Below, one piece after another: positions 12,961 through 20,707 of a DNA stretch of 32,703 nucleotides. The notes below the pieces were generated by a model. That model had not been told where the DNA came from and ran no database searches. It saw only the letters and a program-made list of their open reading frames with translations. Positions within the stretch are counted from its first letter, which is position 1. Each line of letters opens with the position of its first letter. The stretch is from an uncultured Bacilli bacterium. GTDB lineage: Bacteria > Bacillota_I > Bacilli_A > RF39 > UBA660. The translations under genes were made by a program, and so were the position numbers. The stretch is taken from the NCBI GenBank assembly GCA_934089255.1, contig CAKOJI010000012.1, positions 1 to 32,703 on the forward strand. The letters are read 5' to 3'.

Positions 12961-14704
12961 AATTTTTCTCTCTTATTTTTATGTGTACTTCTCTTAATTG
13001 TGTTTCTGTGACTTCTCCAGGTGCGCCCATCATCATATCTGCTCCACTTGCGCTCATTGGGAATGCTATAGTTTCACGAATATTTTCTTCATCTAGTAAA
13101 AGCATTATCATTCTATCTATTCCAGGAGCCATTCCTGCGTGTGGAGGTGCTCCGTACTTGAATGCAGTGTATAATCCTTTAAATCTTTCTTTTAAGACAT
13201 CTTCTTCGTAGCCTGCAATCTTAAATGCTTTTTTCATTATTTCAAGATCGTGGTTTCTAACTGCTCCACTGGCAAGTTCTATACCGTTACAAACAAAGTC
13301 AAACTGATGTGCTACAATACTTTCTATTTCTCCATCAAAAGCTTTCATGCCACCTTTTGGCATACTGAATGGATTATGCGTGAAATCATATCTTTCTTCT
13401 TCTTCGTTCCATTCGTACATTGGAAAGTCGTTAATAATACAGAATTCGAATTTATCTTTATCTATTAAATCTAATCTTTTACCTAATTCATCTCTTATTA
13501 ACCCTGCTAATTTAGGAGCATTTTTTCTATCAGCGATAAAGAATAATACATCATTACTAACTAATCTTGCTTTTTTAATTAAATCTTCTCTTTCATAGTC
13601 AGATAAAAATTTATCTATAGGTCCTTTGAATGACATATCGTCCATTACTGTTATATAACCAATTCCTGGCATACCAATAGTTTTTGCGTAATCTACTAAA
13701 TCGTTAAACCAAGAGTTAGATTTATCTCCAATATTACTTACTTTAATACCTCTTACAGTAACTCCTCTAAATGGTTTAAATTCAGTATCACTAAATTCTT
13801 CTGTTAAATCTATTATTTCTAATGGATTTCTTAAATCAGGTTTATCAGTTCCATATTTTAACATACTTTCTTCAAAAGAAATTCTTCTGAATGGTCTTGG
13901 GCTTATTTTTTTTGAACTAAATTCTTTAAAAGTATCGTGGAAAACTTTTTCTCCTATTTCGTAAACGTCTTCTTCTGTAGCAAAAGACATTTCCATATCT
14001 AACTGATAGAACTCTCCATATATTCTATCACTTCTAGCGTCTTCATCTCTAAAACAAGGTGCTATTTGAAAATATTTATCAAATCCAGCAACCATTAATA
14101 ATTGTTTAAATTGTTGTGGTGCTTGTGGTAATGCGTAAAATTTACCGTGAAATTTTCTTGATGGAACAATAAAATCTCTTGCTCCTTCTGGACTAGATGC
14201 TGTTAAAATTGGAGTTTGTATTTCTGTAAATTCTTCATTCGTCATTAATGTTCTTAAATAATTTATAACTTTATTTCTAAATAATACATTATTTTTTACT
14301 TTTGGATTTCTTAAATCTAAATATCTATATTTCAATCTTACATCTTCACTAACACTAGTTGATGACATTACTTCAAATGGTAAAGTATGTTCACAAGTAC
14401 CAAGTATTGTTAATTCACTAACCAATACTTCAATAGTACCAGTACTTATTTTATCATTATAATCATCTTCATCTCTTTTTCTAACTAATCCACTAACTGT
14501 TATAGAACATTCTTTAGAAACTTCATCAAACATTTTATCATCATTACTAACTAATTGAACAACGCCTATTTGATCTCTTAAATCTACAAATATTACTCCA
14601 CCGTGGTCTCTTATATTTTCAACCCATCCACAAATTCTTACATCTTTTCCTATATAACTTTCATCTAATTTTCCAGCATAACAATTTCTATATATATTTT
14701 CCAT
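12959..14704 (-). CDS. aspS: Aspartyl-tRNA synthetase, probably non-discriminating
   Basis: A 581-residue bacterial-type class IIb synthetase: N-terminal OB-fold anticodon domain, motif 2 around FRDEDARSDRIYGEFYQLDMEM, the bacterial GAD insertion, and motif 3 GIDRMIMLLL near the C-terminus. The anticodon-loop contact IRDHGG carries His34, the residue type associated with non-discriminating AspRS that also charges tRNA-Asn; discriminating enzymes such as that of E. coli have Leu there. Co-transcription with gatCAB under a T-box supports formation of Asp-tRNA(Asn), later amidated. Last gene of the operon; the gatB stop and aspS start abut. Confidence 0.95.
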   Translation of the reverse strand: MENIYRNCYAGKLDESYIGKDVRICGWVENIRDHGGVIFVDLRDQIGVVQLVSNDDKMFDEVSKECSITVSGLVRKRDEDDYNDKISTGTIEVLVSELTILGTCEHTLPFEVMSSTSVSEDVRLKYRYLDLRNPKVKNNVLFRNKVINYLRTLMTNEEFTEIQTPILTASSPEGARDFIVPSRKFHGKFYALPQAPQQFKQLLMVAGFDKYFQIAPCFRDEDARSDRIYGEFYQLDMEMSFATEEDVYEIGEKVFHDTFKEFSSKKISPRPFRRISFEESMLKYGTDKPDLRNPLEIIDLTEEFSDTEFKPFRGVTVRGIKVSNIGDKSNSWFNDLVDYAKTIGMPGIGYITVMDDMSFKGPIDKFLSDYEREDLIKKARLVSNDVLFFIADRKNAPKLAGLIRDELGKRLDLIDKDKFEFCIINDFPMYEWNEEEERYDFTHNPFSMPKGGMKAFDGEIESIVAHQFDFVCNGIELASGAVRNHDLEIMKKAFKIAGYEEDVLKERFKGLYTAFKYGAPPHAGMAPGIDRMIMLLLDEENIRETIAFPMSASGADMMMGAPGEVTETQLREVHIKIREKN

Positions 14705-16125
14705 TATTTCATCCTTCCTAACTCTTCTTTAATTAATTTTAAAGAAGTTCCTGGGTTTGCTTGTTTATTAGTTTTTTGCATAACTTTACCAACTAAGAAA
14801 TTTGCAACTTTTTCATTACCGTTTAAATATTCATTAACTTGTTCTTTATTTTCATTTAATATATCTTTGATAATACTTATTAATTCATCTTCATTACTTA
14901 TTTGTTTAATATTAGATTTTTCTATTATTTCGATAGGATCTATATTTTTTTCCATTGCTTCATACAATATTTTTTTTGCAAGTTGACTAGATAATTCTTT
15001 ATTACTAACTTTATCTACTAAACTGCCTAACATTTTAGGTGTTATAAATAAATTTTTAATATCAATATTAAGTTTATTTAATGAACCTAGTATTATTATT
15101 GTCATCCAGTTAGTTGCAGTAAATAAATCAGTTGTGTTTTTTATTAATTCATCAAAATAATTAGATATAAATTTATCTCTTGCAAGCGTTTCTGCATCAC
15201 TAATACTTATTCCAAGTTCAATGTATCTTTTTACTCTAGAATATTCTAATTCTGGTATTTCTTTTTTTACTTCTTGTTTCATTTCATCAGTTATTTTAAC
15301 TGGTGCTAAATTTGGTTCAATATAGTATTTATAGTCAACTGCATCTACTTTTTCTCTCATAGAATAGGTTTTACCGTCTTCGTCAATTCTTCTTGTTTCT
15401 TGAATAACTTTTTCTCCACGTTCAAGTATTTCTGTTTGTCTTTTTATTTCATATTCTATTGCAGCTTTTACACTTGTAAATGCGTTAATATTTTTCATTT
15501 CTACTTTAGTACCAAATTCAGTATCTGTATCTTTCATTAATGAAATATTAACATCACATCTCATTTGTCCTTTATCGCTTTTTGCCTCACTTACTTCACA
15601 GTATAAAAATATATTACGTAAAGTTTCTAAGAATCTTACTGCTTCATCAGCACTATATATACAAGGTTCTGTAACTATTTCCATTAGAGGAATACCAGAA
15701 CGGTTATAATCTATAAGAGAGTAATTAGTACAATGTTCTAGGGATGCTGTATCTTCTTCTAGGTGTAATTGATGTATATCTACAGTTTTTTCTACTCCAT
15801 TAACTAAAAATGATACGTGTCCGTTTCTTCCAAAAGGTTTTGTTACTTGTGTTATTTGATATCCCTTTGGTAAATCTGGATAATAGTAGTTTTTTCTATC
15901 AAATATTATTTCATCTGGTGTAGTGCAGTTTAATGCCATTGCAGTTTTTAATGCTTTTTTGCATGCTTCTTTATTTACAACAGGTAATATTCCTGGTAAT
16001 CCTAAATCAACTGGCATTACGTTAATATTTGGTAAATTAGTATAAGTGTTTTTTGCGCTTGAGAAGTTTTTTGAATTTGTTTTTAATTCACAATGAACTT
16101 CTAGTCCAATAATAACTTTATACAT
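14704..16125 (-). CDS. gatB: Asp/Glu-tRNA amidotransferase subunit B
   Basis: A 473-residue GatB from the ATG at 16123-16125 (MYKVIIGLEVHCEL). The upstream GTG at 16134 lies inside the AGGTG ribosome binding site and is not the start. GatB binds the misacylated tRNA and activates the acyl group. Family signatures seen: GLEVHCEL, DLGLPGILPVVN, the LPKGYQITQ segment, HLEEDTASLEH and DYNRSGIPLMEIVTEP; the C-terminal YqeY-like tail domain is present. It overlaps gatA by 8 bp. Confidence 0.96.
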   Translation of the reverse strand: MYKVIIGLEVHCELKTNSKNFSSAKNTYTNLPNINVMPVDLGLPGILPVVNKEACKKALKTAMALNCTTPDEIIFDRKNYYYPDLPKGYQITQVTKPFGRNGHVSFLVNGVEKTVDIHQLHLEEDTASLEHCTNYSLIDYNRSGIPLMEIVTEPCIYSADEAVRFLETLRNIFLYCEVSEAKSDKGQMRCDVNISLMKDTDTEFGTKVEMKNINAFTSVKAAIEYEIKRQTEILERGEKVIQETRRIDEDGKTYSMREKVDAVDYKYYIEPNLAPVKITDEMKQEVKKEIPELEYSRVKRYIELGISISDAETLARDKFISNYFDELIKNTTDLFTATNWMTIIILGSLNKLNIDIKNLFITPKMLGSLVDKVSNKELSSQLAKKILYEAMEKNIDPIEIIEKSNIKQISNEDELISIIKDILNENKEQVNEYLNGNEKVANFLVGKVMQKTNKQANPGTSLKLIKEELGRMK

Positions 16126-17578
16126 TTTTATCACCTACTATCTGTCCTTTATAATTCATAGTACTTTCTAGTTCGTTTGCAATGTTAAGTACTAAATCAT
16201 CTTTAAATATGTCTCCAGTAATATTTACTGAAATTGGCATATTATCTATAAAACCACTTGGAATACTTATACTAGGAAAACCACCAAAGTTACCAATTGC
16301 TAAATGATTTTCTAATATTAAATATTCGTTTGAAAGTGTATCACTTTTTTCACCAAATTTAGGTGCTATACCACCACTAGCTGGCATTATTAATCCGTCA
16401 TACGTTTTAAATAGTTCGTGCATTTTATCTACTATCATTCTTCTAATTCTACAAGCATTTAAGAATAATTTTTCTTGATTTTCTTTTTGTAATACGAAAG
16501 ATCCAATAACAAATCTACGTTTAATAAGTTCACTAAATCCATTTGTTCTTGTATTAAACATTATATCTTGATAGCTTTCTCCATCTACTCTGTTTCCAAA
16601 TTGTATACCAGTAAGGTTAGAATTATTACTTGTTGCTTCAGCACAACTAATTGTCATATAAGATGGATATATTGCACTTAATAATTTTTCATCTATTGAT
16701 ACTTCTTCAACTGTAATACCAAGTTTTTTACAGTTTTCTATAACTTCGTTAAAATTCTTTAATGTTTCTTTTAACATTTCATTAGGTGAATCATATGAAT
16801 TTATATTGCAAGCTTCTTTTATATAAAATAATTTTTTACCTTTAACACTATTAGTTAATGTCTTTGTATAATCTTTTCCATCATCTTTTAATGATGTCAT
16901 ATCAAGTTCATCTTTACCCTTTAATATATTTGTTACAATTGCTGCATCTTTTACACTTCTTGTAAACATTGCAACATGATCTAAACTAGAAGCAAAAGCA
17001 AAAAGTCCATATCTTGAAATTCTTCCATATGTTGGTTTAAATCCAACAATTCCACCGAATGCTGCTGGTTTACGAACAGAATCTCCTGTATCACTTCCTA
17101 TTGCAAATGGAACTATACCAAGTGCAACGCTTGCTGCACCACCAGCAGAAGATCCCCCCATAAGTCTAGATGTATCCCACGGATTTTTTACAACACCAGT
17201 GTTTGCAGTTGTTCCAGTTCCACCCATTGCAAGTTCATCCATAGTATTTTTTCCAACTAAAACTGCTCCACTTTCTTTTAATTTTTTATATACAGTTGCG
17301 TCATATACAGGAACATAATTTTTTAAGATGTTACTTGAAGCAGTAGTTAATATACCAGTTGTAGAAAAATTATCTTTTAAAGCATAAGGAATCCCAGTTA
17401 ATATTGTATTCTTTTTTGGACGACATTTATATTTATCTATAATAGTTACAAATGCGTTAATATTTTCTTGATATTTATGTGCTAAACTATTTGCTTCATT
17501 AAATAATTCTTCACTTGTTACATTTTTCTTATCAAGTTCATCTCTTAAATCTGTAATTAACATTTTTTTATATTCCAT
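16118..17578 (-). CDS. gatA: Asp/Glu-tRNA amidotransferase subunit A
   Basis: A 486-residue amidase-signature protein, the glutaminase subunit that supplies ammonia to GatB. The Ser-cisSer-Lys triad is visible: Lys68 (ALKDN), the cis-Ser in GGSSAGG (141-147) and Ser167. The nucleophile motif is GSDTGDSVRKP where the family normally has GSDTGGS; Gly to Asp directly before the catalytic Ser is unusual and was checked at the nucleotide level (complement near 17076-17091). The remaining fold looks intact. It follows gatC with one base between stop and start. Confidence 0.95.
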   Translation of the reverse strand: MEYKKMLITDLRDELDKKNVTSEELFNEANSLAHKYQENINAFVTIIDKYKCRPKKNTILTGIPYALKDNFSTTGILTTASSNILKNYVPVYDATVYKKLKESGAVLVGKNTMDELAMGGTGTTANTGVVKNPWDTSRLMGGSSAGGAASVALGIVPFAIGSDTGDSVRKPAAFGGIVGFKPTYGRISRYGLFAFASSLDHVAMFTRSVKDAAIVTNILKGKDELDMTSLKDDGKDYTKTLTNSVKGKKLFYIKEACNINSYDSPNEMLKETLKNFNEVIENCKKLGITVEEVSIDEKLLSAIYPSYMTISCAEATSNNSNLTGIQFGNRVDGESYQDIMFNTRTNGFSELIKRRFVIGSFVLQKENQEKLFLNACRIRRMIVDKMHELFKTYDGLIMPASGGIAPKFGEKSDTLSNEYLILENHLAIGNFGGFPSISIPSGFIDNMPISVNITGDIFKDDLVLNIANELESTMNYKGQIVGDKNV

Positions 17579-17579
17579 T

Positions 17580-17870
17580 TTATTCCACCACCTTTGGTAC
17601 TTTTACTTGATCTCTAACTTGATGTTTAGTATTACTTAGTACTTCATCTACTGAAAGTGATTCACCAGATACATCATTTCTTAATTCTGCTTCATATGTT
17701 ACATATGGAAATATCATAGGCTCCACATTTTTAATTCCTTCTATATTTCCTATTAAATCCATTTGTTTTAAAATAATATCAAATTCTTTAAGTAATGTAG
17801 TATACTCATCTTCACTCATTCTAAACATTAATTTTTCAGCATATTTTTCTAATAATTCTTTTGTTATCAT
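17580..17870 (-). CDS. gatC: Asp/Glu-tRNA amidotransferase subunit C
   Basis: A 96-residue GatC, the belt-like subunit wrapping GatA and GatB. It has the N-terminal helices with KYAEKLMFRMSEDEYTTLLKEF and the C-terminal anchor LRNDVSGESLSVDEVLSNTKHQVRDQVKVPKVVE. First gene of gatCAB-aspS, preceded by a strong AAGGAGG ribosome binding site and by the T-box leader. Confidence 0.95.
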   Translation of the reverse strand: MITKELLEKYAEKLMFRMSEDEYTTLLKEFDIILKQMDLIGNIEGIKNVEPMIFPYVTYEAELRNDVSGESLSVDEVLSNTKHQVRDQVKVPKVVE

Positions 17871-17884
17871 AAAAATCCTCCTTA

Positions 17885-18112
17885 AATAAAAAAACAGTTA
17901 AATACTAGGGACGAATAACCGCGGTACCACCCTAATTATCTAACTGATATCTCTTAAATATAACGGCTTTAAACCGTTCTTTCCTACTATTAATTCAGAA
18001 AGAATCTCAACAGTGTTATTCATACAGTTTTATCTATCCATTTTCAGCATCTAGGACTCTCTTTTAGAATATTGTCTATATTACTTCTCTGTCTCTTCAA
18101 TTTCAAAATATA
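17885..18112 (-). promoter_or_regulatory. T-box leader of gatCAB-aspS, Asn specifier likely
   Basis: The minus strand carries the T-box sequence AGGGTGGTACCGCGG (17919-17933), Stem I with the distal GATGCTGAAAATGG segment, and a terminator in which CAGTTA...AGGG pairs with CCCTA...TAACTG before a T run (17885-17946). The putative specifier loop reads GAAUAAC (complement of 18015-18021), so AAC (Asn) is the best codon; GAA (Glu) overlaps the same loop. Uncharged tRNA would stabilise the antiterminator and turn on the transamidation operon, consistent with Asn made on tRNA. The element is certain; specifier assignment is inferred. Confidence 0.93.
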
Positions 18113-18117
18113 TTAGT

Positions 18118-18126
18118 ATTATATCA
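18118..18126 (-). promoter_or_regulatory. Extended -10 promoter of the T-box operon
   Basis: TGA-TATAAT on the minus strand (complement of 18118-18126), a perfect -10 with the TG extension; the -35 position holds only a weak match (GTAGAA). Confidence 0.65.
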
Positions 18127-18163
18127 CAAATTTATAAAAATTCTACTTTTTTTTATAATTATA

Positions 18164-18194
18164 TAAAAAAACACTTGATTTTTACATCAAATGT
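18164..18194 (-). terminator. Intrinsic terminator after spoIVB
   Basis: Minus strand ACATTTGAT...ATCAAGTGT stem followed by seven T, beginning at the end of spoIVB. Confidence 0.8.
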
Positions 18195-19162
18195 TAATTT
18201 TTTTCTCCTTCTTCTAACATAGTTGTAATAAATATACCATATCCAGTTGTAGGGTTATTTATTATTACGTGAGTAACTGCACCAAATATTTTATTATCTT
18301 GAATAATAGGACTACCACTCATACCTTGTACTATTCCGCCACTTGTATTTAAAAGTTTTGGATCTGTTACTTCAAATGAAATATTTTTTATATTAGAATT
18401 GGTATTTATTTTTGTTATATTTATCTCAAATTCTTCTACAGTTTCTTTATTTATAACTGTATATATAGTAGCTTTACCAACTTTTAAATCATTTGGTTTA
18501 CCTACTTCTAAAGTTTTTTTATTGGATATATCTTTAGTATATTTACCGTATATTCCACTAATAGTATTTTTATTTATATTACCATAAATATTATTTGAAT
18601 AGAATTTTGCATTCTTAGTTCCAGCAGTTCCTACTGTAGATCTATCTATACTAGTTACTAAACTTTCAAATATAGTTCCACTTTTAACTTCTACTTTAGT
18701 TAAACTATTTCCTTCTATAATTTCGTGTCCTAATGCACCATATATAAGTGTATTTGGATCTATATAGGTAAGTGTTCCTATTCCACTAATTTTATCTTTT
18801 ACATATAATCCAGTTTTATATACTCCTTCTACATTTATAAGTGTAAAATCTATCGTTTTTTCTTTTTTGTTTCTTAAAACAGTTATTCTAACTTTATTAT
18901 CTTGTACTGTTTCTTCAATAGTTTTTACCATATCGTCTATAGTAAATACTTCCTTATCACTAATTTTAGTAATAACATCACCTATTTTTAAATCATTGTT
19001 ATTTAATCTATTATTAATTTTATAAAAACCAATTATAATTATTCCATCATTTTTTACTTCTATTCCTATATTATTTCCTCCTGGAATTACATAGTTTGAA
19101 TATGCAAAAACATTTAGAGGGAATAATAGTATTAACAGAGCAATTATTAACTTCTTTTTCAT
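18194..19162 (-). CDS. spoIVB: SpoIVB serine peptidase
   Basis: A 322-residue SpoIVB (family S55) from the ATG at 19160-19162, preceded by GGTGG; an upstream in-frame ATG at 19189 would add nine residues before the signal anchor and is less likely. Order: N-terminal signal anchor, PDZ domain (GDVITKISDKEV), then the protease. Catalytic elements seen are the His of IYGALGHEI, the Asp of FEVTDPKLL and the Ser of GIVQGMSGSPII. SpoIVB is secreted by the forespore and cleaves SpoIVFA to trigger sigma-K processing. Shorter than the Bacillus enzyme (about 425) because the N-terminal region is reduced. recN and spo0A, its usual neighbours, are not here. Confidence 0.94.
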   Translation of the reverse strand: MKKKLIIALLILLFPLNVFAYSNYVIPGGNNIGIEVKNDGIIIIGFYKINNRLNNNDLKIGDVITKISDKEVFTIDDMVKTIEETVQDNKVRITVLRNKKEKTIDFTLINVEGVYKTGLYVKDKISGIGTLTYIDPNTLIYGALGHEIIEGNSLTKVEVKSGTIFESLVTSIDRSTVGTAGTKNAKFYSNNIYGNINKNTISGIYGKYTKDISNKKTLEVGKPNDLKVGKATIYTVINKETVEEFEINITKINTNSNIKNISFEVTDPKLLNTSGGIVQGMSGSPIIQDNKIFGAVTHVIINNPTTGYGIFITTMLEEGEKN

Positions 19163-19257
19163 TTTACCACCATTATTATTATGTAACATTTTATAATAAA
19201 AAAATAACCAATTTATGGCTATTTACATATTAAAAATAATAATCAAAAATAAATATT

Positions 19258-19286
19258 AAAAAAAGTACACAATTTAAGTACTTTAT
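19258..19286 (-). terminator. Intrinsic terminator of the small-peptide transcript
   Basis: Minus strand AAAGTAC-...-GTACTTT stem (around 19265-19283) followed by seven T. It lies after the 30-codon hydrophobic ORF and before spoIVB. Confidence 0.75.
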
Positions 19287-19303
19287 GGTAAACTTATATT
19301 AGG

Positions 19304-19334
19304 TAGAACATTTATTATTAAATGCCTTACCTTT
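19304..19334. repeat. Long inverted repeat around the small ORF, left arm
   Basis: TAGAACATTTATTATT (19304-19319) is perfectly complementary to 19533-19548. After a small bulge, 19322-19334 pairs with 19519-19531 except at two positions. Those two become G.U wobbles only in the minus-strand RNA; in the plus strand they would be A.C mismatches. This fits a stem between the 5' and 3' untranslated regions of the minus-strand transcript. Confidence 0.75.
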
Positions 19335-19343
19335 ATGGTTTTC

Positions 19344-19379
19344 GACATTTGTGCTTATTTAAGTACTATGTCTTTTTTT
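19344..19379 (+). terminator. Plus-strand terminator antisense to the small-peptide 3' UTR
   Basis: GACAT...ATGTC (19344-19348 with 19368-19372) with an inner GTGCTT/AAGTAC stem, then seven T on the plus strand. No plus-strand protein gene precedes it. A hairpin of the same strand, AGGTA...TACCT (about 19301-19332), lies just upstream. Together they look like a short convergent antisense RNA; its promoter is unclear (a TATATT at 19295-19300 lacks a good -35). Confidence 0.55.
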
Positions 19380-19394
19380 ATTAACCAAAACGCC

Positions 19395-19487
19395 CTAAAC
19401 TTTTTGTAGGAAGAATAGAATACTAATGATTAATAAAATAATAATTAATCTATCTAAAAACTTTATTAAAAAAGTTTTAAGTTTCAT
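19395..19487 (-). CDS. 30-residue hydrophobic peptide, candidate type I toxin
   Basis: A 30-codon frame with a near-ideal ribosome binding site: AGAGGTGG (19494-19501) six bases before ATG. The peptide begins MKLKTFLIKFLDR, continues with about 14 uninterrupted hydrophobic residues and ends in QKV: one membrane helix with positive flanks. That plan, the enclosing 5'/3' complementary arms (19519-19548 with 19304-19334) and a convergent plus-strand terminator recall type I toxins such as TxpA, BsrG or Fst with 3'-overlapping antisense RNAs. No sequence family is recognised, and a regulatory or housekeeping small membrane protein is equally possible. It lies alone between the ftsZ terminator and spoIVB. 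Confidence 0.5.
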   Translation of the reverse strand: MKLKTFLIKFLDRLIIILLIISILFFLQKV

Positions 19488-19518
19488 AAATTACCACCTC
19501 TCATACTAACAAAATATA

Positions 19519-19548
19519 AAAGGCAAGACATAAATAATAAATGTTCTA
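19519..19548. repeat. Long inverted repeat around the small ORF, right arm
   Basis: Partner of 19304-19334. In the minus-strand RNA it lies in the 5' untranslated region, about 20 nt upstream of the AGAGGTGG ribosome binding site. A possible promoter, TCGACA (complement of 19583-19588) and TATGTT, 16 bp apart, would start the transcript just before this arm. Confidence 0.7.
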
Positions 19549-19602
19549 GTTTGATATACTAACATATACTTTTAACATAAATTGTCGAATATTGTAACAT
19601 AC

Positions 19603-19628
19603 AAAAAAAGCACTAATTTCAAGTACTT
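19603..19628 (-). terminator. Intrinsic terminator after ftsZ
   Basis: Minus strand AAGTACT-TGAAATT-AGTGCTT followed by TTTTT, a few bases after the ftsZ stop codon. Confidence 0.85.
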
Positions 19629-19631
19629 TAT

Positions 19632-20693
19632 TTAAAATTCATCTCTATCTCTTAAGAATGATGGAATATCGAAATCACTATCATCGTCTACTCTTTGTTG
19701 ACGTGATGGTGTTTCTCTTGTTGTATCTGTTTGATAAGTAGGATTTTCATCTTCGAATCCTGTTGCAATAACTGTTACTATTACTTCATCATTTAAGTTT
19801 TCATTAATTACAGCACCAAATATAATATTAATATCAGTATTAGCACTTTGTCTAACTATTTCTGCAGCATCTTCTGCTTCAAATAATGTTAATGAATTTC
19901 CACCTGTAACATTAATTATTGCATCAGTTGCACCACTTATACTTGTTTCTAATAGTGGACTTGAAACCGCTTGTTTTGCAGCTTCTATAGCTCTATTTTC
20001 TCCAACACCTAAACCAATTCCAATAAGTGCATTTCCACGTTTTTCCATTACGGCTTTAACGTCTGCAAAATCTAGGTTAACTAAACCAGATACAGCAATT
20101 AAATCACTTATTGATTGTACACCCCTATGAAGAACGTTATCTACTTCTTTAAAGGCATCAACCATAGGTGTAGATTTATCTATAATATCTCTTAATCTAT
20201 CATTTGGAATAACGATTAATGTATCAACGTGTTTTCTTAACTCATCAATACCAAGTACAGCTTGTTCCATTCTTCTTTTTCCTTCAAATCTAAATGGTTT
20301 AGTAACTATACCAACTGTAAGTGCTCCTAAGTTTTGAGCAATTTCTGCAATAATAGGTGCAGCACCAGTACCAGTTCCTCCACCCATTCCACAAGTAACG
20401 AACACCATATCAGCACCCTTTAGTGCTTCTGCAATATCGTTTTTACTTTCTACTGCGGCTTCTCTACCTACTTCAGGATTTGCACCAGCACCTAATCCAT
20501 TAGTAATGTCTGACCCTATTTGTAGTTTTTTTTCTGCTTTTGATACATTTAAAACTTGCAAATCAGTATTAGCAACTATAAATTCTACTCCTTTAACTCC
20601 AGATTCTATCATTCGGTTTACGGCATTACATCCTCCGCCCCCAACACCAATGACTTTAATTTTAGCAATTTGATCCATTTGTAAATCGAACAT
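19632..20693 (-). CDS. ftsZ: Cell division protein FtsZ
   Basis: A 353-residue tubulin-like GTPase that polymerises into the division ring. The nucleotide-binding glycine-rich loop is GGGCNAVNRM (19-28 region) and the tubulin signature is GGGTGTG (104-110); the T7 catalytic segment NLDFADVKAVM is intact. The C-terminal linker is short (about 20 residues) and ends in the conserved peptide DFDIPSFLRDRDEF (340-353), which binds FtsA. Second gene of the ftsA-ftsZ operon. Confidence 0.98.
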   Translation of the reverse strand: MFDLQMDQIAKIKVIGVGGGGCNAVNRMIESGVKGVEFIVANTDLQVLNVSKAEKKLQIGSDITNGLGAGANPEVGREAAVESKNDIAEALKGADMVFVTCGMGGGTGTGAAPIIAEIAQNLGALTVGIVTKPFRFEGKRRMEQAVLGIDELRKHVDTLIVIPNDRLRDIIDKSTPMVDAFKEVDNVLHRGVQSISDLIAVSGLVNLDFADVKAVMEKRGNALIGIGLGVGENRAIEAAKQAVSSPLLETSISGATDAIINVTGGNSLTLFEAEDAAEIVRQSANTDINIIFGAVINENLNDEVIVTVIATGFEDENPTYQTDTTRETPSRQQRVDDDSDFDIPSFLRDRDEF

Positions 20694-20707
20694 TTTAACA
20701 CTCTCCC

